From Deinococcus arcticus (GTDB lineage Bacteria > Deinococcota > Deinococci > Deinococcales > Deinococcaceae), in the NCBI RefSeq assembly GCF_003028415.1, contig NZ_PYSV01000010.1, positions 62,001-126,000 on the forward strand: a stretch of 64,000 bases of DNA. Direction: 5' to 3'. Both the position numbers and the translations under genes were made by a program. The notes beneath the pieces were generated by a model, which had not been told where the DNA came from, did not search any database, and saw nothing but the letters and a program-made list of their open reading frames with translations. Shown piece by piece: positions 14,045 to 27,421 of this stretch (position 1 is its first letter; the number at the start of each line of letters is the position of its first letter).

Positions 14045-14605
14045 TCAGGCTGGGTCACAGGCCACCACGCCGCCCGCCGTGCCGATCAGGGTCACCTGCG
14101 AGTCCGGCGGGCAGGGCAGGCGCGCACTCAGCATCAGCGGGTGGGCCAGGGTGTATTCCGGCAGGTCCAGCCCCAGGCCACGCGCCCCCCAGCCAAAGCC
14201 CTTGCCCAGCCGCCCGCCCTGGGGGTCGGCCGCCACGCAGGCCAGCACGGCCGCCTGGGCGCCGTCTGGAACGAGCACCGCCTCGCCGTACTCCGGCAGG
14301 GCACTCAGGCGCGCGCCCCGGGGGTCAGTCAGGCGCCAGTACCAGCCTGCCTTTTTCTGGTGCGGCACATACAGGGTCTTGCCTGCCTTCAGGGCCAGGG
14401 TGCGCAGCGGGTACAGGGCGCGTTCGGGGCCCACGATCAGCGTGTGCTGGGCCGCCACCTGGGCGCAGGCCAGCAGGGCGGCGGCGGCCCTGCGCGCGTG
14501 GGTGAAGTTGGGGCAGTGGCCATGTGGCGGCAGCGGGTAGGCGCAGGCCCGGCGCTGCATCAACTCATCCCACACCTGCTCGCGGTAGGCCCCGGCCGTC
14601 ATCAT
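14045..14605 (-). CDS. 5-formyltetrahydrofolate cyclo-ligase family protein (MTHFS-like)
   Basis: 186 residues. The pattern [19 protein letters not shown], then [24 protein letters not shown], then [15 protein letters not shown] matches the MTHFS/MTHFSD superfamily. The last motif corresponds to the G-x-R-L-G-x-G-x-G-Y-Y-D segment of true cyclo-ligases, but the YYDR part is replaced by WGAR. It may therefore be a divergent member rather than a genuine 5-formyl-THF cyclo-ligase. It is divergent from the nitrilase gene, with only 63 bp between starts that hold both -10 elements. Confidence 0.65.
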   Translation of the reverse strand: MMTAGAYREQVWDELMQRRACAYPLPPHGHCPNFTHARRAAAALLACAQVAAQHTLIVGPERALYPLRTLALKAGKTLYVPHQKKAGWYWRLTDPRGARLSALPEYGEAVLVPDGAQAAVLACVAADPQGGRLGKGFGWGARGLGLDLPEYTLAHPLMLSARLPCPPDSQVTLIGTAGGVVACDPA

Positions 14606-14612
14606 GGCCCGC

Positions 14613-14618
14613 AGGGTA
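14613..14618 (-). promoter_or_regulatory. -10 element TACCCT, leaderless start
   Basis: Minus-strand TACCCT lies 7 nt before the ATG at 14605. Confidence 0.5.
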
Positions 14619-14655
14619 GGTCATCTGGCGGCGGCGCGCGGCGGGGGCCCTGGCC

Positions 14656-14661
14656 TACACT
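14656..14661 (+). promoter_or_regulatory. -10 element TACACT, leaderless start
   Basis: TACACT lies 7 nt before the ATG at 14669. Confidence 0.55.
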
Positions 14662-14668
14662 CGGGCGC

Positions 14669-15598
14669 ATGACAGACCAGGGCAGTGTGGTGCGGGTGGC
14701 GGCGGCGGCGTATCCGGTGGAGCGTCTGAACGGCTGGGCCGCCTACGAGGCCAAGCTCGCGCGCTGGGTGGCCGAGGCGGCGGCCCAGGGCGCGCAACTG
14801 CTGATCTTTCCTGAATACGCGCCACTGGAACTCATCAGTCTGCTGCCCAGCGAACTTCACCACGACGTGCTGGGCATGCGCCCGGCGCTGCAGGCGTTTC
14901 TGCCGGCGTTTCTGGCGCTGCACGCCCGGCTGGCCCGCGAGCACGGGGTGGGAATCGTGGCGGGCAGCTTCCCGGTGGCGCACGGCGACCTGTTCGTGAA
15001 CCGCGCCTACGTGTTTGGCCCGGACGGCACCCAGGCCCACCAGGACAAGCTGCTGATGACCCGCTTTGAGGCCGAGGAGTGGGCCATCGCTCCCGGCGAG
15101 GGCGTGCGCGTGTTCGAGCTGCCGCTGCCCGGCTGGACGCTGCGCTTTGGCGTGGCCATCTGCTACGACAGCGAGTTTCCGGCGCTGGCCCGCCAGCTGG
15201 CCGAAGGCGGCGCAGAACTGCTGGTGGTGCCGTCGTTCACCGGCAGCCGCGCCGGGTACACGCGCGTGCGGGTGGGCAGCATGGCCCGCGCCCTGGAAAA
15301 TCAGTGCTACGTGCTGCACGCCCCCCTGATTGCCGACGCCCCCTGGACCTACGCCGTGGAGGACGCCCACGGCGCGGCGGGCCTCTACGCGCCCGCCGAC
15401 AACGGGCTGCCCGCTGACGGCGTGGTGGCGCAGCGCGGCTGGAACGACAGCGGCTGGCTGGTGGCCGACCTGGACCTGGCCCTGACCCGGCATGTGCGCC
15501 GGGACGGCCACGTGCTCAACTGGCGCGACCGGCACATCGGCCAGAGCCGCCCCGGCCCCGCCGAGGCGGTGGCCCTGGGGGCCCCGGAGCCGGTGTGA
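14669..15598 (+). CDS. Carbon-nitrogen hydrolase (nitrilase superfamily)
   Basis: 309 residues. The catalytic triad is visible: Glu in [12 protein letters not shown], Lys in [11 protein letters not shown] and Cys in [10 protein letters not shown]. It hydrolyses a non-peptide C-N bond in an amide or nitrile; the substrate cannot be read from sequence. The frame stays open far upstream, but family similarity begins at [16 protein letters not shown] and a TACACT element sits 7 nt before this ATG. The following GNAT gene overlaps by GTGA, so the two form an operon and may modify related small molecules. Confidence 0.9.
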   Translation: MTDQGSVVRVAAAAYPVERLNGWAAYEAKLARWVAEAAAQGAQLLIFPEYAPLELISLLPSELHHDVLGMRPALQAFLPAFLALHARLAREHGVGIVAGSFPVAHGDLFVNRAYVFGPDGTQAHQDKLLMTRFEAEEWAIAPGEGVRVFELPLPGWTLRFGVAICYDSEFPALARQLAEGGAELLVVPSFTGSRAGYTRVRVGSMARALENQCYVLHAPLIADAPWTYAVEDAHGAAGLYAPADNGLPADGVVAQRGWNDSGWLVADLDLALTRHVRRDGHVLNWRDRHIGQSRPGPAEAVALGAPEPV

Positions 15599-16128
15599 GC
15601 CTTCAGATTCGCCGCCTGACCCTGGCCGATGCCCCCGCCTACCGGGAAGCGAGGCTGGCCGCCCTGCGCGCCGACCCCGCCGCCTTCGTGACCACCGCCG
15701 AGCAGTTTGCGGCCTGGCCTCTTGAGCGGCTGGCCGTTCGCCTGGCCCCGGGCGCGCCCGGCGTGACCTTCGGGGCCTTTTTAAGCGGCGAACTGGTGGG
15801 CCTGCTGACCCTGATGCGGGAGGAATCCCCGGCCCAGGCCCACCGCGTGAACGTTTTCAGTGTGTCGGTGGCCCCGGCGGCGCGCGGGCAGGGTGTGGGC
15901 GTGGGGCTGGTAAGGGCCGCCATTGACCACGCCCGCACCTGGCCCGGCGTGACCTCTTTGCACCTGACTGTGACCGACACCCAGCACGCCGCCCGGCGCC
16001 TGTATGAACGCTGCGGCTTTCGGGTGTGGGGCACGCAGCCCGACGCCCTGCGCCGGGACGGGCAGGTGTACGAGGAGCACTGGATGTGGTTGGCGGTGGG
16101 CCGCGAGTCGAGCGGCCAAGAAATCTAG
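15595..16128 (+). CDS. GNAT family N-acetyltransferase
   Basis: 177 residues, GTG start overlapping the stop of the nitrilase-family gene by 4 bp. It has the usual GNAT layout: [19 protein letters not shown], the strand [20 protein letters not shown] (acetyl-CoA pyrophosphate loop), and [11 protein letters not shown] at the end. It transfers an acetyl group to an unknown amine. Its last 4 bp overlap the 3' end of the convergent WapI-like gene. Confidence 0.88.
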   Translation: MSLQIRRLTLADAPAYREARLAALRADPAAFVTTAEQFAAWPLERLAVRLAPGAPGVTFGAFLSGELVGLLTLMREESPAQAHRVNVFSVSVAPAARGQGVGVGLVRAAIDHARTWPGVTSLHLTVTDTQHAARRLYERCGFRVWGTQPDALRRDGQVYEEHWMWLAVGRESSGQEI

Positions 16129-16667
16129 CGGCAGGGGGTTCGGGACGGGTCGCGAACCGGGAACCGCTGCACCTGTGCGGCCCACTGGGCGCGCAACTCG
16201 CGCAGGTCCGCCTGGGTTACAGGAAAATCCAGCCACGCGGCCGAGACTTCGCCCGCTTCGGCCCAGGCTGGTGAATGGTCCAGTTCATGGGCAAAGGGCG
16301 GCAGATACTCTGAACTCAGCGTGACGCGCAGGTGCAGCTGCTCGTCCCACTCAGGGTGGCTGAACCAGGGCGAGCGGGCCGCGATCATCAGGCAGGGTTC
16401 GGTGAAGGATTCCTCGCTGCTTAGCACAGCCCCCTGCCAGCCAATAAAGGTCGGGGCGTGTTCTGCCACCTCTTCCAGCCAGGCGACCAACTGGTGGGCC
16501 TCCTGTGCGGTCAGGCAAGGGTCTACAACTTCCCAGAGCCGGCCATCCGGCAACGACAGCTTCAGCCGGACATTCAGCCAGTTGGCGTCCCATCCAATAG
16601 CTGGGTCTGGAAACTGATACTCCACAAGCTCAAGGGACAGCTTGAGCGCTCCTTTTCTCAGGTGCAT
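16125..16667 (-). CDS. WapI-family immunity-like protein (orphan)
   Basis: 180 residues. The beginning LELVEYQFPDPAIGWDANWLNVRLKLS, then WEVVDPCLTAQEAHQLVAWLEEVAE and a later LIAARSPWF-type strand match the WapI immunity family. Members of that family protect Bacillus against the toxin tip of the polymorphic toxin WapA. No toxin gene is adjacent, so this is either an orphan immunity gene taken up for protection or a domesticated relative. Composition is less G+C-rich than the neighbours. A TAGGAT element and GAGG precede the ATG. Confidence 0.65.
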   Translation of the reverse strand: MHLRKGALKLSLELVEYQFPDPAIGWDANWLNVRLKLSLPDGRLWEVVDPCLTAQEAHQLVAWLEEVAEHAPTFIGWQGAVLSSEESFTEPCLMIAARSPWFSHPEWDEQLHLRVTLSSEYLPPFAHELDHSPAWAEAGEVSAAWLDFPVTQADLRELRAQWAAQVQRFPVRDPSRTPCR

Positions 16668-16720
16668 TCCGCCTCATCCTATCCGTCCCCGCCTCACGGA
16701 CAAGCGGCCCCCCAGCCCCC

Positions 16721-16726
16721 TACACT
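16721..16726 (+). promoter_or_regulatory. -10 element TACACT, leaderless start
   Basis: TACACT lies 6 nt before the ATG at 16733. Confidence 0.6.
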
Positions 16727-16732
16727 GCCCCC

Positions 16733-17923
<1,191 letters not shown>

Positions 17924-17975
17924 TACGGGCCCCACAGCCGGGGCCGCTTGCCGGCCTGTCCCGCCCCCGCGCCCC

Positions 17976-17981
17976 TATCAT
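17976..17981 (+). promoter_or_regulatory. -10 element TATCAT, leaderless start of menG
   Basis: TATCAT lies 6 nt before the ATG at 17988, which fixes this start over longer in-frame options. Confidence 0.6.
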
Positions 17982-17987
17982 GCCCCC

Positions 17988-18707
17988 ATGACCAAGCGGC
18001 CAGCGGTGGGCGACCGGCAGGACAAGGGGCAGGACGTGCAGGCGATGTTCGCCTCTATTGCACCCCGCTACGATCTGCTCAACCGGGTGCTGAGCCTGGG
18101 CGTGGACCGGGGCTGGCGCCGCGTGGCCGCCCAGGAGGCGCTGGCGCTGCAGCCCCGCCGCGTTCTGGACGTGGCCACCGGGACCGCCGACTTTGCCCTG
18201 GAACTGAAAACGCGCGCCCCAGAGGCCGAGGTGGTGGGCAGTGACTTCGTGCCGCAGATGCTGGCCATCGGCCGCCAGAAAGCACAGGCCCGGCACCTCA
18301 GCATCTCTCTGGAAGAGGGCGACGCCCTGAACCTGCCCTACCCAGACGGCAGCTTCGACGCCGTGACCTGCGCCTTTGGCTTTCGCAACTTCGCCGACTA
18401 CGAGCGCGGCCTCTCGGAATTCTGGCGGGTGCTGGCCCCGGGCGGCCGGGCGGTCATTCTGGAGTTCCCGCCGCCCCGGCCCGGGCTGTTCGGCGCCGTA
18501 TTCCGCTTCTACTTCCGCCACGTGCTGCCGCGCATCGGCGCCCTGGTCAGCGGCAACGCCGGGGCCTACACCTACCTGCCAGAAAGCGTGCTGGCCTTTC
18601 CCGACCCCGCCCGCCTGGAGCGCCTGATGCAGGCCACTGGCTTTCGCACCCGCTTTCGCCTGCTGACCTTTGGCATCGCCGCCATTCACGTGGGCGACAA
18701 GCTGTAG
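17988..18707 (+). CDS. menG: Demethylmenaquinone methyltransferase (MenG/UbiE)
   Basis: 239 residues. Class I SAM methyltransferase with the UbiE/MenG signatures MFASIAPRYDLLNRVLSLG, the SAM loop VLDVATGTADFA, and CAFGFRNFADYERGLSEFWR with FYFRHVLPRIGALVSGN. It performs the last step of menaquinone synthesis, C-methylation of demethylmenaquinone. The rest of the men pathway is not in the window. A structured repeat (X family) begins 17 nt after the stop. Confidence 0.94.
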   Translation: MTKRPAVGDRQDKGQDVQAMFASIAPRYDLLNRVLSLGVDRGWRRVAAQEALALQPRRVLDVATGTADFALELKTRAPEAEVVGSDFVPQMLAIGRQKAQARHLSISLEEGDALNLPYPDGSFDAVTCAFGFRNFADYERGLSEFWRVLAPGGRAVILEFPPPRPGLFGAVFRFYFRHVLPRIGALVSGNAGAYTYLPESVLAFPDPARLERLMQATGFRTRFRLLTFGIAAIHVGDKL

Positions 18708-18723
18708 GCCACGCCCGGGGGCT

Positions 18724-18873
18724 CTAAGTCGCTCGCTGTTGATCTTGAGATCAACCAAGCGGGCTGAAACAGCTGCGCCGCAGAGCGAGTGGCGAACACA
18801 GTACATTGCACCGGGAGTGGAGACTTTGCGGTGCTCTCCTGCACAGTCGCAACGTCAGGTGCAATGTCCTTAG
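18724..18873. repeat. X-family structured repeat, copy 1
   Basis: 150 bp bounded by CTAAG and CTTAG. The left part has the hairpin TTGATC/GATCAA within CTCGCT...AGCGAG. The right part has a long stem pairing GTACATTGCACC with GGTGCAATGT, enclosing a smaller stem GACTTTGC...GCACAGTC. It matches copies at 47356 and 47483. Its right end overlaps the stop codon (18870-18872) of the convergent gene. Confidence 0.85.
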
Positions 18874-19367
18874 CGGCTGGCGCTCAGCGCGCGGCCCTGG
18901 CCCAGCCACAGGTGCAGGGTGCAGGCCAGCAGCAGGGCGCCCAGCGGAAAGGGCACCGCGCCCAGATCCATGCGGGCGTCCACCCCCCGGGTAAACGACC
19001 CGAAGCGCCCACGCACCTCGCCGGCGTAGTGGCGCAGCGTCACGTCCAGGCCGTCGGTGAAGGTGCCGTAGCGGCCGGTGACCGTGTCGGGGGTGAAGTT
19101 CAGCGTCACATCCACGCCGCTGATGTAGCTCCCCAGGCGCACGGTCATCTCGCCCGCCGCAATACTGGCGCGCACGTCGAAGCCGTGGGTCACGCCGCCC
19201 ACGCGGCCCAGCAGCACGCCCTCGTCAATCCACACCGTCACATCGGTGCCGTCCACGTAGCCGCCCACGCGCCCGGTCAGGCGTTCTCCGTCCCAGGTGG
19301 CCGACAGGGCCACCCCATCTGAAATGCCGCCGAAGCGACCGGAAAGGGCATCGTGCGTCTGGGTCAT
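18870..19367 (-). CDS. Protein with six exact 22-residue repeats and C-terminal membrane anchor
   Basis: 165 residues, not recognised. After nine residues come six consecutive 22-residue repeats (10-141) with pattern G-R-[FVY]-G-[GTS]-x3-G-x-D-V-x-[LV], for example GRVGGYVDGTDVTVW and GRYGTFTDGLDVTLR. Glycine turns alternating with short strands suggest a beta solenoid, recalling bactofilins or similar scaffolds. After the repeats, FPLGALLLACTLHLWLGQ (about 148-158) is hydrophobic and could be a tail anchor. The frame extends upstream, but the ATG at 19367 with TACTCT 6 nt before it fits. It is divergent from padR, 90 bp apart, so co-regulation is possible. Confidence 0.75.
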   Translation of the reverse strand: MTQTHDALSGRFGGISDGVALSATWDGERLTGRVGGYVDGTDVTVWIDEGVLLGRVGGVTHGFDVRASIAAGEMTVRLGSYISGVDVTLNFTPDTVTGRYGTFTDGLDVTLRHYAGEVRGRFGSFTRGVDARMDLGAVPFPLGALLLACTLHLWLGQGRALSASR

Positions 19368-19373
19368 GCCTTC

Positions 19374-19379
19374 AGAGTA
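19374..19379 (-). promoter_or_regulatory. -10 element TACTCT, leaderless start
   Basis: Minus-strand TACTCT lies 6 nt before the ATG at 19367. Confidence 0.5.
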
Positions 19380-19424
19380 GGACGGAGCAAGCGCCCGGAG
19401 AAAGCCTGCAAGCCGCAACCATAA

Positions 19425-19459
19425 TTGAAAACCGATAACGAAAATGTATATTGAAGCAT
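19425..19459 (+). promoter_or_regulatory. padR promoter with overlapping operator
   Basis: -35 TTGAAA (19425-19430), 16 nt spacer, -10 TATATT (19447-19452); the ATG follows after 5 nt, so the message is leaderless. ATGT-N8-GCAT (19444-19459) overlaps the -10 and the start codon and resembles the ATGT-N8-ACAT boxes of PadR regulators. Autorepression is inferred. Confidence 0.7.
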
Positions 19460-19778
19460 GGCCATTCACAACGGGGATCTGGAGCTCTCGCTGCTGACGC
19501 TGCTGGAGACTGGGGAGCACTACGGCCTGGAACTGGCCAAGGCCCTGCACACGCTGACAGGCGGCGACCTTGATCTGAACGCCGGGACCCTGTACCCGGC
19601 GCTGCACCGTCTGGAGCAGCGCGGCTGGCTGCGCAGCGAGAGCCGGCCCAGCCCCCGGGGGGGTCACCCTCTGCGCTACTACCGCCTGACCCCGGCTGGA
19701 CAGGCGGCGCTGGATGCCAAGCGGGACGCCTATCACCGCTGGCACCAGGGCCTGACCGGGCACTGGGGGAACCGGTGA
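19458..19778 (+). CDS. PadR-family transcriptional regulator
   Basis: 106 residues, the compact PadR type. Winged helix-turn-helix: ELSLLTLLETGEHYGLELAK, LNAGTLYPALHRLEQRGWL, then the wing RYYRLTPAGQAAL and a short C-terminal dimer helix. PadR repressors usually control a neighbouring membrane protein in response to envelope stress or small molecules. Here the next gene overlaps by GTGA and carries a HAAS domain, a known PadR partner arrangement. The promoter carries a PadR-like box over its own start codon. Confidence 0.9.
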   Translation: MAIHNGDLELSLLTLLETGEHYGLELAKALHTLTGGDLDLNAGTLYPALHRLEQRGWLRSESRPSPRGGHPLRYYRLTPAGQAALDAKRDAYHRWHQGLTGHWGNR

Positions 19779-20980
19779 AGGCGCTGGAGCGCTTTCTGAA
19801 CCGGGCCACGCGCGGCCTGCCTGGGGGTCAGCGGCGCCAGGTTCGTGAAGAACTGCGGGGCAACATTCTGGAGCGGGCGGCGGAGCTTCAGGTGATGGGC
19901 GTGCCCGCAGAGGAGGCGCTGCGCCGCGCCCTGCAGGACTTTGGGGCGCCGGCGCCGCTGGCGGCCGGGCTGCGGCGGGTGCATCTGTGGCCCCGGCTGG
20001 GGCTGCTGGGCGGGCTGTGTAGCCTCGCGCTGGCGGGGACCCTGCTGGCCCTGCCGCGCCAGAGCACCAGTGCGCCGCCCCTGGTGATCCAGATGCCCGA
20101 GTGCCGACCCACCCGGGCGGGCGCCCCCAGCCTGTGCACCCATGCCCAGAAGTTCTGGGTGGGGCTGGGCAGCCTGACCGCCCGCCTGCAGGCGCAGGGG
20201 GCCACGGTGGAGACGGTCCAGCGTACTGTGGTGGGGCCTTCAGACAGAGACAGCCCACTGGTCAGTTTCACCGAGGACGTGCTGGTGGTGCGCTGGACCG
20301 AAGCGGCGGGCGAGGTGGGACAGGTGGAAATTCCCCGCACCAACCGCGTCCTTGAGGCGATGATCGAGCGGGCTGTCCAGCAGGGGCGGCCCGCGTTCTG
20401 GCCCGGCCCTGTGCTGGAGCGTGACGGCGAGCGTCTGCTGGACAGCGACATTCTCCTGGGCAGTGTGCGCTCCACCCTGAACCAACCACTGAAGATTGAG
20501 CGCCCGTTCGATGGTCCGGTGCTGATGCTGGGCCGCCTGCGGCTGGAACTCGCGTCCCCCGGAGAGGGGGTAAGTCTCCTGCCCACGGTCGAAGAGTGGC
20601 TCACGTTCACCCTCTCCAGAACGCTCGATGTGACGATCTACACCGGCGCCCACCTGATCCCCCGGCCCCACGAATCGAGGGGCATCGTGCCGAGCTTTGC
20701 CCAGCGGGTCCGGGTGCGGGGCGCGCCCGGCGAAGTGTACGCCGTGCTCCGCCCCATCACCTTCCGGGGCGTCAGTGGGCTGGGCATGGACCTGGTGACC
20801 GTGGATGCCCAGGGGCAACTGCCCTTCCGTTCAGTCCAGGCACAGGTGCGCTTTACGGGTGACCTGCAGGCGCTGGGCAACAGCGGCGCCGCCAAGCCCG
20901 CTGTGGCGCTGCTGCGCCTGGGCCCTGAGGTGCGGATGGACCGCGCGGGACGGGTGGCCTACACCCCAGAAGTGCCCTGA
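19775..20980 (+). CDS. HAAS-domain (permease-prefix) membrane protein, PadR partner
   Basis: 401 residues, GTG start overlapping the padR stop. Residues 1-75 form a HAAS/permease-prefix domain (LERFLNRATRGLPGGQRRQV, EELRGNILERAAEL, EEALRRALQDFGAP). One membrane helix follows (about 72-92, LGLLGGLCSLALAGTLLAL). The remaining 300 residues are polar and presumably outside the cytoplasmic membrane; they match nothing I recognise. HAAS domains transmit information to PadR regulators, so this looks like a one-component sensor with a large extracytoplasmic domain. A perfect 18-bp hairpin follows 12 nt after the stop. Confidence 0.7.
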   Translation: MKALERFLNRATRGLPGGQRRQVREELRGNILERAAELQVMGVPAEEALRRALQDFGAPAPLAAGLRRVHLWPRLGLLGGLCSLALAGTLLALPRQSTSAPPLVIQMPECRPTRAGAPSLCTHAQKFWVGLGSLTARLQAQGATVETVQRTVVGPSDRDSPLVSFTEDVLVVRWTEAAGEVGQVEIPRTNRVLEAMIERAVQQGRPAFWPGPVLERDGERLLDSDILLGSVRSTLNQPLKIERPFDGPVLMLGRLRLELASPGEGVSLLPTVEEWLTFTLSRTLDVTIYTGAHLIPRPHESRGIVPSFAQRVRVRGAPGEVYAVLRPITFRGVSGLGMDLVTVDAQGQLPFRSVQAQVRFTGDLQALGNSGAAKPAVALLRLGPEVRMDRAGRVAYTPEVP

Positions 20981-20992
20981 CGGGCCACGAGC

Positions 20993-21036
20993 GAAAGGGG
21001 CAGGCCGGCGCGTTTTTACGCCGGCCTGCCCCTTTC
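20993..21036 (+). terminator. 18-bp perfect hairpin after the PadR/HAAS operon
   Basis: Arms 20993-21010 and 21019-21036 pair perfectly (GAAAGGGGCAGGCCGGCG and its complement) around an 8-nt loop that contains TTTTT. There is no T-run after the stem, so it may act by structure alone or stabilise the 3' end. Confidence 0.65.
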
Positions 21037-21080
21037 CAGTGGAAGGTGATTTCCCCATCACCCTTCAACGGTCACCCTGA

Positions 21081-21258
21081 GACGGACGGCCGTCCATTTG
21101 CGTCACATCCGGGAAGAAGGGGGATGTTCCCCGCCTTCGGCGCTGTTCCAGCCCAATGCCCGGACAGCCGTCTCCCTTCCTGCTCTGCTGCGCAGCGCTG
21201 CGAGTCCCTCGGGTCGGAACAATGCCGTCATGGGGTACGGCATTGTTCGGAACTCGTC
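21081..21258 (+). repeat. R-family repeat, copy 1
   Basis: 178 bp starting GACGGACGGCCGTCC and ending GGAACTCGTC, close to the copies at 41276, 47759 and 61164. Near the end a 12-bp hairpin GAACAATGCCGT/ACGGCATTGTTC occupies the place where other copies have a different but also paired stem. The flanking triplets are TGA and TTA; the latter is the stop codon of sucB on the minus strand. Confidence 0.85.
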
Positions 21259-22551
<1,293 letters not shown>

Positions 22552-22658
22552 AACGCCTTCTGTTATACCCCCCGGGGCCTGTGCCTGGGCCGGGGACGAG
22601 CCGGCGCGCCCAGGGATTGTCCCCAGGGGCAGGCCGCACCCACGCCGGACAACGGCAA

Positions 22659-22699
22659 CCAGGAAGCCCCCCAGGTCTATGGTCTGGGGGGCTTCCTGG
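22659..22699. terminator. 16-bp perfect inverted repeat between sucA and sucB
   Basis: CCAGGAAGCCCCCCAG (22659-22674), 9-nt loop, and its exact complement (22684-22699), 13 nt after the sucA stop. No T-run follows on the minus strand. It could attenuate read-through from sucA to sucB or protect the sucA 3' end. Confidence 0.6.
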
Positions 22700-22712
22700 C
22701 TAAGCCGGACCT

Positions 22713-25559
<2,847 letters not shown>

Positions 25560-25567
25560 AACGCCTC

Positions 25568-25573
25568 AGCATA
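25568..25573 (-). promoter_or_regulatory. -10 element TATGCT of sucA
   Basis: Minus-strand TATGCT lies 8 nt before the sucA ATG with GAGG between them, so the leader is almost absent. Confidence 0.5.
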
Positions 25574-25699
25574 CCGCTGGCCGCCGCCGCAAATGGCACC
25601 CCGGCGCCCCCGGTTTGTCTCTGGACGCGTAACCCCCCGTACGGGCCGCTGCTCAGGTCTGGCCTCGCGCCTGGAGGCAAAACGCGCCACCATAGGGCC

Positions 25700-26590
25700 A
25701 TGCCGCATCCCGCCCTGCACAGCGCCCACCCCGAGTTCCTGTCCCTGTTTCCGCCCGGCGCGGCCCCCGAACAGCTGGCCGAGGGCCTGACCTGGGCCGA
25801 GGGCCCGGTGTATGTGCCCGCCCGGCAGGCGGTGATCTTCAGTGACGTGCGCCAGAACCGCACCTGGGCCTACACGGATACGGGGGCGCTGCGAGAGGAG
25901 CTGAACCCCAGCGGCCACCAGAACGGGCACTGTCTGGACGCCCAGGGCTGCCTGATCGCCTGCTCGCACGGCCAGCGCGCGCTGCTGCGCCAGGAGGAGG
26001 ACGGCACCTGGACCGTGCTGGCCGAGCGCTTTGAAGGCCAGCGCCTGAATTCTCCCAACGACGTGGCCCTGCACCCCGACGGCAGCCTGTGGTTCTCCGA
26101 CCCCACCTATGGCCTGGACAAGCCTGAAGAGGGCGGCACCGGGGCCCCCATGGAACTGCCCGGCCGCTGGGTCTTTCGCCTGGGCCCGGACGGCGCACTG
26201 ACCGCCCCCATCCGGGACCGCCTGAAACCCAACGGGCTGGCCTTTGTGGACGCTCGCACCCTGCTGCTGGCCGACACCGGCGACGGAGCGACCTACCGCT
26301 ACGACCTGCACCCGGACGGCGGCGCCACCTGCGCGGGCGAGCACTTCCGGGTCAGCCCCGGCAAGACCGACGGCCTGCGTGTGGATGAGGCCGGGCGGAT
26401 CTGGAGCAGCGCGGGGGACGGGGTTCACGTGCTGAGTGCCGGGGGCACAGAACTGGGCCGCATCCTCTTTCCCCAGACGGTAAGCAATCTGTGCTTTGGC
26501 GGGCCAGACGGCACCACGCTGTACGTGACGGCCAGCACGGGGTTCTGGCGCGTGGCGACCCGGGTGCGTGGGCAGGGGCTGGAACAGTAG
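25700..26590 (+). CDS. SMP-30/gluconolactonase family lactonase
   Basis: 296 residues, six-bladed beta-propeller family. Recognisable segments: LTWAEGPVYVPARQAVIFSD (metal ligand Glu), NGHCLDAQGCLIACSHG, LNSPNDVALHPDGSLWFSDPTYG and KPNGLAFVDARTLLLADTGD. These carry the usual Glu, Asn, Asn and Asp metal site. It hydrolyses sugar lactones such as gluconolactone or related esters; the substrate is unknown. It is divergent from sucA. Confidence 0.9.
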   Translation: MPHPALHSAHPEFLSLFPPGAAPEQLAEGLTWAEGPVYVPARQAVIFSDVRQNRTWAYTDTGALREELNPSGHQNGHCLDAQGCLIACSHGQRALLRQEEDGTWTVLAERFEGQRLNSPNDVALHPDGSLWFSDPTYGLDKPEEGGTGAPMELPGRWVFRLGPDGALTAPIRDRLKPNGLAFVDARTLLLADTGDGATYRYDLHPDGGATCAGEHFRVSPGKTDGLRVDEAGRIWSSAGDGVHVLSAGGTELGRILFPQTVSNLCFGGPDGTTLYVTASTGFWRVATRVRGQGLEQ

Positions 26591-26630
26591 CCCCAAGAAC
26601 GGCTCAAGGCTGCGGCGCGCGCCGGCTGCC

Positions 26631-26636
26631 TACACT
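26631..26636 (+). promoter_or_regulatory. -10 element TACACT, leaderless start
   Basis: TACACT lies 5 nt before the ATG at 26642. Confidence 0.55.
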
Positions 26637-26641
26637 GGGGC

Positions 26642-26905
26642 ATGTCCCTGCTGTCGCGCGTGGCCCTTTTGCTTGGTGTGGTTCTGCTCATTGCGGCGGC
26701 GGTGCTGCTGGGCAAGGACGTCATTGACATCAACCAGCTGCATGCCGTGGCCAACGCCAACCGCAGCACCAACTTTCCCAGTCCACTGAACAACGTGCTG
26801 ATCACGGTGGCGCTGGCCGCGGCCGGCGGCTTTCTGGCGGGCCTGGGCCTGCGCCGACCCGGGCGCCCGGCCCCTGGCCCAGAGCGCGGCGCGCCCCTGC
26901 CCTGA
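26642..26905 (+). CDS. Small two-helix membrane protein
   Basis: 87 residues, not recognised. Hydrophobic helices at about 5-23 (RVALLLGVVLLIAAAVLLG) and 50-68 (NNVLITVALAAAGGFLAGLG) frame a polar loop with VIDINQLHAVANANRST. The tail is Pro/Arg-rich. Its own TACACT element indicates separate, leaderless expression. No partner is suggested by the neighbours. Confidence 0.6.
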   Translation: MSLLSRVALLLGVVLLIAAAVLLGKDVIDINQLHAVANANRSTNFPSPLNNVLITVALAAAGGFLAGLGLRRPGRPAPGPERGAPLP

Positions 26906-27421
26906 CCGTTCAGGGGCGGCTGACCCCGGCGCGGCGGTCTGGGCGCGGCCACCTTGTGCTGCAGGGAAAGCCGCCACAGAGAAAGCTGCCACAGGGAAAG
27001 CCACAGAGAACCACCGGGCGCTGGTCCCACACACCGGGGTGGGGCCGGCGCTTCTGGTGTGCCCCGCAGGGCTGGCCCTGGCACAACGGCGCCGCTACGG
27101 AGCTCGGGTAAGCCGCAGGCCAGAGCTGAGCAGACTCGGAGAGCTGCCGCGCAGAGCGAGAACGAAAAAAGCGGGACCCCGGCGATGAAAAAGCACCCCT
27201 GCGCGCTTCTTAACAGGCCTGGGCATCAGAGGAATCCCGCAGGGAGTCCTGCTGCCCTGCTCCCGTCACCCCTGGCGCCTGGTCAGATGAGGAACGCCTT
27301 GGTGCTCCCTTCAACCGTGTGGTGTAACACAGAAAAACCAACGTCACTTAAAAGACAGCGGCGGGTGAGGCGCCTACCATCGGTGAACATTCCCAGCAGT
27401 TCCCCTTTCCAGGAGGCCGAC
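26906..27421. other. 516-bp region without a gene; leader of the CHRTGS-domain protein
   Basis: No convincing coding frame. Around 26965-27015 the short phrase 'agggaaagccgccacagag' recurs in degenerate form three times. A TACCAT -10-like element (27375-27380) and AGGAGG before the ATG at 27422 give the next gene a leader of about 35 nt. Nothing else is recognised. Confidence 0.5.

Noticed and set aside
13487..14668. The reading frame of the nitrilase-family gene stays open for about 390 codons upstream
   Set aside because: High-G+C DNA leaves long frames open; this part is antisense to the DinB-like and MTHFS-like genes, has no family signature and a -10 element sits right before 14669.
26954..27421. 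N-terminal extension of the CHRTGS-domain protein
   Set aside because: The frame is open but rich in Arg/His without pattern; signal peptide and AGGAGG place the start at 27422.
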